Source of the DNA: Streptomyces sp. NRRL B-1140
GTDB taxonomy: Bacteria; Actinomycetota; Actinomycetes; Streptomycetales; Streptomycetaceae
Direction of reading: 5' to 3'
Length of the DNA: 64,000 bases
NCBI RefSeq assembly: GCF_001280065.1
Contig: NZ_LGEA01000001.1
Location: forward strand, 124,001 to 188,000
The position numbers and the translations under genes were made by a program. Numbering within the stretch: position 1 is the first letter of the stretch; every line of letters begins with the position of its first letter. Below are positions 60,062-64,000 of the stretch, piece after piece. The notes under the pieces were generated by a model, which saw only the letters and a list, made by a program, of their open reading frames with translations, was not told the DNA's origin and did not search any database.

Positions 60062-61393
60062 TCAGTCCCGCCGCACCGGCACCGGCTCGCCCGGACCGGG
60101 GCACGCGCGCGCGTGCCGTCCGGCCAGTTCGAACGCCGCGAGCACCACACGGGCCTGGTACTCCGCCTGCCGGGCGACCGGGATCCAGCGCGCCCCGCAG
60201 CCGTCGCGGTACTCGGCGCACCACTGGTCGATCAGCAGGTCCAGCTCCGGCAGCGCCCCGGCCGGGTCACGGCCGGCGGCCCGTACGAGCTGGTGCAGCA
60301 GTCCCGCGGTGCGCAGCGCGAGCCGGCGCCCGGAGATACGCAGGGCGACCAGATGGGCGGTGCTCAGGGGCGGGAGGGGATGGGCCGGGCTGTCGTCGGT
60401 GTCGGGGTCCCAGGCGTCGGCGAGGCCGGGGCAGACCAGGAGGTAGTCGTCGACCGGGGCGAGCAGGCGGGCCGCGTCGGGCACGGTGACCAGGTGCGGC
60501 CGGATCCGGGCCAGGAGTTGCCGCAGGAGGCCCGTGTCGTGGCGCAGGGTGCGGCTGACGGCCCGGAGCACGGCGTCCCGGTCCGCGGGCGGGGAGCCGT
60601 CCGCCACGGCCGTGACGCCCCACATGGGCGCCTCGACGACCGCGGTGACGGTGCCGTACCGGTACGGGTGGAACCACGTGGACTCGACGGCCGCCTCCGT
60701 GATGGCCGCGACCAGGCCGGCCCGGCGCGGCGGCGGGATCCGGTAGACGGCGGGCCCGAGGCCGGGCCAGTACAGGGCGTCGTACGCGCCGAGTTCGCGC
60801 GGTATGCCGAGCCGGGCGGCGATGTGGGCCAGGCGCCGGTCGAGACCCGGCAGGTCGTGGGTGAGCTCGACGAAGCCGCCGCCGATGTCGACGCCGTGCA
60901 GGGAGCACTGCAGGAACGGGCGCAGTTCGTCCTGGAGGCCGAGCAGGGCCCGGGTCTCCGGCAGGGCGGCGGCGCCCGCACCGTCGGGGAGCCACTCGGG
61001 CTGTTCCAGGAAGCCGGGCCGGAAGAAGTTCCGGACGTAATGGCCGAGCGTGTAGGGGCCGGGCAGCCAGCCTTCGTTGCGGCGCGACCCGTCCGGGTCG
61101 AGGCACAGCAGCAGGTTCCAGGTGGCGTCGGCGCCCTCGGTGAGCCGGGGGTCGGCCAGGGCCCGCTCGGCCAGGCGCAGGACGGTGGCTCCGCCCACCG
61201 GTTCGTTGGCGTGGGGACCGGCGACGACCAGCGCCTGGCGGCTGCCGTGGCCGACGGAGAGCAGCCACAGGGGGGTGCCCGCGCGGGACGTGCCGACCCG
61301 GCGCAGCCGGGCGTCACGGGGGTGGCGGGCGACGAGGGCCGCGGCCCGGGCACCCAGTTCGTCGACGGTCGGATAGCGCGGTCGGGGCGGCAG
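60062..61393 (-). CDS. M14-family zinc carboxypeptidase, paralogue B, with a probable CTG start
   Basis: 443 residues if begun at CTG 61393, which has GGGGAGG at ideal distance (GGGGAGG-TGTGCC-CTG). No ATG, GTG or TTG lies in this frame between the upstream TGA and the GTG at 61198. Starting at that GTG would delete the zinc motif GPHANEPVG (His61, Glu64) and the domain homologous to the start of paralogue A (RYPTVDELGARAAALVARHP). Later landmarks are CSLHGVDIGGGFVELTHD with the third His and VVEAPMW with the Glu. Probable cytoplasmic exopeptidase. Whether translation really begins at CTG, or a sequencing or conventional start is missed, is open. Confidence 0.78.
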   Translation of the reverse strand: MPPRPRYPTVDELGARAAALVARHPRDARLRRVGTSRAGTPLWLLSVGHGSRQALVVAGPHANEPVGGATVLRLAERALADPRLTEGADATWNLLLCLDPDGSRRNEGWLPGPYTLGHYVRNFFRPGFLEQPEWLPDGAGAAALPETRALLGLQDELRPFLQCSLHGVDIGGGFVELTHDLPGLDRRLAHIAARLGIPRELGAYDALYWPGLGPAVYRIPPPRRAGLVAAITEAAVESTWFHPYRYGTVTAVVEAPMWGVTAVADGSPPADRDAVLRAVSRTLRHDTGLLRQLLARIRPHLVTVPDAARLLAPVDDYLLVCPGLADAWDPDTDDSPAHPLPPLSTAHLVALRISGRRLALRTAGLLHQLVRAAGRDPAGALPELDLLIDQWCAEYRDGCGARWIPVARQAEYQARVVLAAFELAGRHARACPGPGEPVPVRRD

Positions 61394-61606
61394 GGCACAC
61401 CTCCCCCATGCGGTGCCGTCGGTTCACCAGGTGTAGATGGCGTACGCACAGTGAGTCACGACTTCGGGAACACGTCAACACCGTGGACCGCGACGGCTTT
61501 TCGGCCAAGGCGCCGAGGCCGACGGCCGGTAAGGCCCAGGCCGGAGCCGAGGCCCGGTCCTGTTTCCGGTCAGCGGGCCGTCCGCCGGAAGGTCATCGCT
61601 GGAAGG

Positions 61607-62158
61607 TCATCCGCCCGACAGCCGGAACGTCATCCGGCCGAAGCCCACCTGGTCGCCCTCGCGGACGACGGCGGCGCCGACGACGCGCCTGCCGTTCACC
61701 GTCGTGCCGTTGGTGGAGCCGAGGTCGCGCAGGACCCACAGGCCGCCCTGGTGACGGAGTTCGGCGTGGACGCGGGAGACGGTCTCGTGGTTCAGGCGCA
61801 GTCCGCTGGCGGGGTCGCGTCCTATGCGCAGCGGATGACCGTGCGCGGGGTGGGGCAGCTGCAGCTTGGGCAGTCGCTCGGCCTGCCAGGCCCTGCGCAG
61901 CCGCAGGGAGAAGCCGGAGACGGCCTCGACGGTGCCGAACACCAGGCGCGAGAGGCGGCTCTCGGTGCGCAGGTCGGCGGTGAGCGCGGCGAGTTCGTCC
62001 GGGCGGCGGGCGGCGAGCGCCAGTTCCATGCGGTGGACGAACGTGTCGTGGGAGAGGCGGCCCACGGCGACGCCGTCACGGAGCACCTTCAGCACCCGGT
62101 CGCGCTCCTCGTCGGAGAGCCGCGCGGGGGACGTGTTGAACTCGAAGGACGACGTCAC
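61607..62158 (-). CDS. DUF1707-FHA protein
   Basis: 183 residues. The N-terminal DUF1707 (about 12-65: LSDEERDRVLKVLRDGVAVG then LSHDTFVHRMELALAARRP) is an actinomycete membrane-associated or SHOCT-like helix pair. The C-terminal FHA domain (about 108-180) has LRIGRDPASGLRL, SRVHAEL and LGSTNGTTVNGRR, a phosphothreonine-binding fold. It would read Ser/Thr kinase signals. It is divergent from treZ (173 bp), so it may share regulation with trehalose synthesis; the kinase is not here. Confidence 0.88.
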   Translation of the reverse strand: MTSSFEFNTSPARLSDEERDRVLKVLRDGVAVGRLSHDTFVHRMELALAARRPDELAALTADLRTESRLSRLVFGTVEAVSGFSLRLRRAWQAERLPKLQLPHPAHGHPLRIGRDPASGLRLNHETVSRVHAELRHQGGLWVLRDLGSTNGTTVNGRRVVGAAVVREGDQVGFGRMTFRLSGG

Positions 62159-62331
62159 GCTGGTGATTGTCGGGCAGTGCGGCCGGGCTGTCCAGAAAAC
62201 GGGAAACCGGCCGCCAGGCGCGCGTACCCGGTGAGACCCGCCGCAAATGGGTGGATGGACCAGCGGATTGATCTCTTTTGACGCACCATGGACGGGCTAC
62301 CTCACGGTGAACAGACGAAGGGGAACCGTCC

Positions 62332-64000
62332 GTGCAGTTCGAGGTGTGGGCACCACAGGCCGGCCGGGTGACGCTCCGGTGCGACGACGTCACACGCGTG
62401 CTGGAACGCGATCCGGAACGGCCGGGGTGGTGGCGGGGCGAGGCCGAGGCGCGCGACGGGTCCCGCTACGGCTTCGCGCTGGACGACGGGCCCGTGCTGC
62501 CCGATCCGCGCTCGCGGCGGCAGCCGGACGGCCCGGACGGGCTGAGCGCGGTCGTCGACCACGAGCGCTACCCGTGGCGCGCGCAGTGGCGGGGGCGTCC
62601 CCTGCCCGGCGCGGTGCTGTACGAGCTGCACGTGGGGACGTACACCCCCGAGGGCACTCTGGACGCGGCCGCCGAACGGCTCGGGCATCTCGCCCAACTG
62701 GGCGTCACGCACGTGGAGCTGATGCCGCTCACCCCCTTCCCCGGCACGCACGGCTGGGGCTACGAGGGTGTCTCGCTGTGGGCGGTGCACGAGCCGTACG
62801 GCGGGCCCGAGGCACTGAAACGCTTCGTCGACCGGGCCCACGAACTCGGCCTGGGCGTGGTGCTCGACGTGGTGCACAACCACTTCGGGCCGTCCGGCAA
62901 CTACCTGCCCGTCTTCGGCCCGTACCTCACGGACACCCACCACACCCCCTGGGGCGCCGCGGTCAACCTGGACGCGCCCGGCTCGGACGAGGTGCGCGCG
63001 TTCCTGATCGGCAGCGCGCTGGCGTGGCTGCGCGACTACCGGATCGACGGTCTGCGGCTGGACGCGGTGCACGCGCTGGTGGACACGCGCGCCTGCCACT
63101 TCCTGGAGGAGCTGTCGGCGGCCGTGGACGCCCTGGCCGCCGAGACGGACCGGCCCTTGTTCCTGGTCGCCGAGTCGGATCTGAACGACCCACGGCTCAT
63201 CACCTCCCGCGCCGAGGGCGGCCTCGGGCTGCACGCCCAGTGGAACGACGACTTCCACCACACCCTGCACACCACCCTGACCGGCGAGTCGCAGGGCTAT
63301 TACGCCGACTTCGCGCGCGCCGGGCTCGGCGGGCTCGCCAAGACCCTGACCGGCGGCTACTTCCACGACGGGTCGTACTCCAGTTTCCGGGAGCGCCACC
63401 ACGGGCGCCCGCTGGACCGCACGCGGGTGGCCGGGCACCGGCTGCTGGGCTACGGCCAGACCCACGACCAGATCGGCAACCGCGCCCAGGGAGACCGGCT
63501 TTCGGCCCTGCTCTCCCCCGGACTGCTGGCGTGCGCGGCCACGCTGATCCTGACGGCGCCCTTCACCCCGATGCTCTTCATGGGCGAGGAGTGGGCGGCG
63601 GGCACGCCCTGGCAGTTCTTCACCGACCACACCGACCCGGAGCTCGCGGACGCCGTACGGCGGGGCAGGCGGCGGGAGTTCGCCGCGCACGGCTGGAAGG
63701 AGGAGGACGTGCCCGACCCGCAGGACCCGGCGACCCGGGACCGTTCCTGCCTCGACTGGTCCGAGCCGGACCGCGAGCCCCACGCGCGCATGCTGGCCTG
63801 GTACCGGCAGCTCCTCGCCCTGCGCCACGAGCAGCCGGACCTGACCGATCCGGACCTCGCCGACACCAAGGTGGCCTACGACGAGGAGCGCCGCTGGATC
63901 GCCTTCCGGCGCGGGGACGTCCTGGTGGCCGTGAACCTGGCCTCCGAGGAGGCGGCCCTGCCGCTCGGCGTGCCGCACGCGCGGGTGCTGGCCGCCTGGG
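62332..64000 (+). CDS. treZ: Malto-oligosyltrehalose trehalohydrolase (runs off the right edge)
   Basis: At least 556 residues from the GTG at 62332 (GAAGGGG upstream); the C-terminus lies beyond 64000. A CBM48-type N-terminal domain (FEVWAPQAGRVTLRCDDVTR) precedes a GH13_10 barrel: HVGTYTPEGTLDAAAERLGH, LDVVHNHFGPSGNYLPVFGP, the nucleophile Asp in DGLRLDAVHA, the Glu in LVAESDLND, and YGQTHDQIGNR with the third acid. It hydrolyses the maltooligosyl-trehalose made by TreY, releasing trehalose. Only about 20-30 residues should be missing. Confidence 0.94.
   Translation, partial: MQFEVWAPQAGRVTLRCDDVTRVLERDPERPGWWRGEAEARDGSRYGFALDDGPVLPDPRSRRQPDGPDGLSAVVDHERYPWRAQWRGRPLPGAVLYELHVGTYTPEGTLDAAAERLGHLAQLGVTHVELMPLTPFPGTHGWGYEGVSLWAVHEPYGGPEALKRFVDRAHELGLGVVLDVVHNHFGPSGNYLPVFGPYLTDTHHTPWGAAVNLDAPGSDEVRAFLIGSALAWLRDYRIDGLRLDAVHALVDTRACHFLEELSAAVDALAAETDRPLFLVAESDLNDPRLITSRAEGGLGLHAQWNDDFHHTLHTTLTGESQGYYADFARAGLGGLAKTLTGGYFHDGSYSSFRERHHGRPLDRTRVAGHRLLGYGQTHDQIGNRAQGDRLSALLSPGLLACAATLILTAPFTPMLFMGEEWAAGTPWQFFTDHTDPELADAVRRGRRREFAAHGWKEEDVPDPQDPATRDRSCLDWSEPDREPHARMLAWYRQLLALRHEQPDLTDPDLADTKVAYDEERRWIAFRRGDVLVAVNLASEEAALPLGVPHARVLAAW

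Overview
The window is about 72% GC chromosomal DNA from a Streptomyces or a very close actinomycete. The evidence is G/C-rich third codon positions throughout, purine-rich ribosome binding sites, many GTG starts, a single TTA codon noticed, and Streptomyces-type families (DUF2264, SAV2148-like HEPN, AidB-like acyl-CoA dehydrogenase, EACC1, DUF1707-FHA). From memory, the gene content resembles the S. avermitilis region around SAV2109-SAV2156. No rRNA, tRNA, CRISPR array, insertion sequence or phage gene was seen.

Layout. 0-4.2 kb: a DUF2264 fragment and three secreted plant-polysaccharide enzymes (SGNH acetylesterase, GH43 exo-galactanase with a ricin-type lectin module, Tat-exported GH43 arabinofuranosidase), together suited to arabinogalactan or pectin side chains. 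4.5-12.6 kb: MOSC protein, APH-fold kinase, amino-acid permease divergent from homocysteine S-methyltransferase, an ABC-2 exporter pair whose ATPase has a TTA codon, and a type-B carboxylesterase. 13-23.4 kb: a LacI regulator, whose upstream region shares an operator-like 11-mer with the acetylesterase promoter, then a miscellany (RidA, membrane-anchored HTH protein, peptidoglycan-binding protein, glyoxalase-fold protein, AraC regulator, BrkB protein with a 15-bp repeat tail, AidB-like dehydrogenase, GAF regulator, secreted protein).

24-33.5 kb is a complete assimilatory sulfur operon. It follows a GNAT gene and a strong terminator and starts with a 27-codon leader peptide. The genes are ferredoxin-sulfite reductase, a small zinc-ribbon protein, cysH, cysC, cysD, cysN, ssuA, ssuB, ssuC and a sirohydrochlorin chelatase. 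Many junctions overlap by 4 nt. The cys enzymes take sulfate to sulfide, the chelatase makes siroheme for the reductase, and the ssu transporter brings in organosulfonates.

33.5-49.9 kb: an orphan GvpL/F gene, a transglutaminase-like protein, small DUF proteins, an MMPL exporter, a two-gene caspase/EACC1 conflict-type module, a pappalysin-like metalloprotease, a TetR/MFS pair with a clear operator, a CUT1 sugar ABC transporter without its ATPase, a second APH-fold kinase and a DnaQ-like exonuclease.

50-64 kb: a SAV2148-family HEPN protein, what looks like a copper amine oxidase split into two secreted proteins, and an alpha-glucan/trehalose locus (glgX, treY, treZ). Two convergent M14 carboxypeptidase paralogues, one apparently starting at CTG, and a DUF1707-FHA protein lie between treY and treZ. 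A decayed LysR gene lies just after treY. treZ runs off the right edge.

The least expected items are the caspase-EACC1 pair, the split amine oxidase, the sulfur leader peptide, the CTG-started carboxypeptidase and the shared LacI-type operator. All functions are inferred by reading the sequence; no database search was run.
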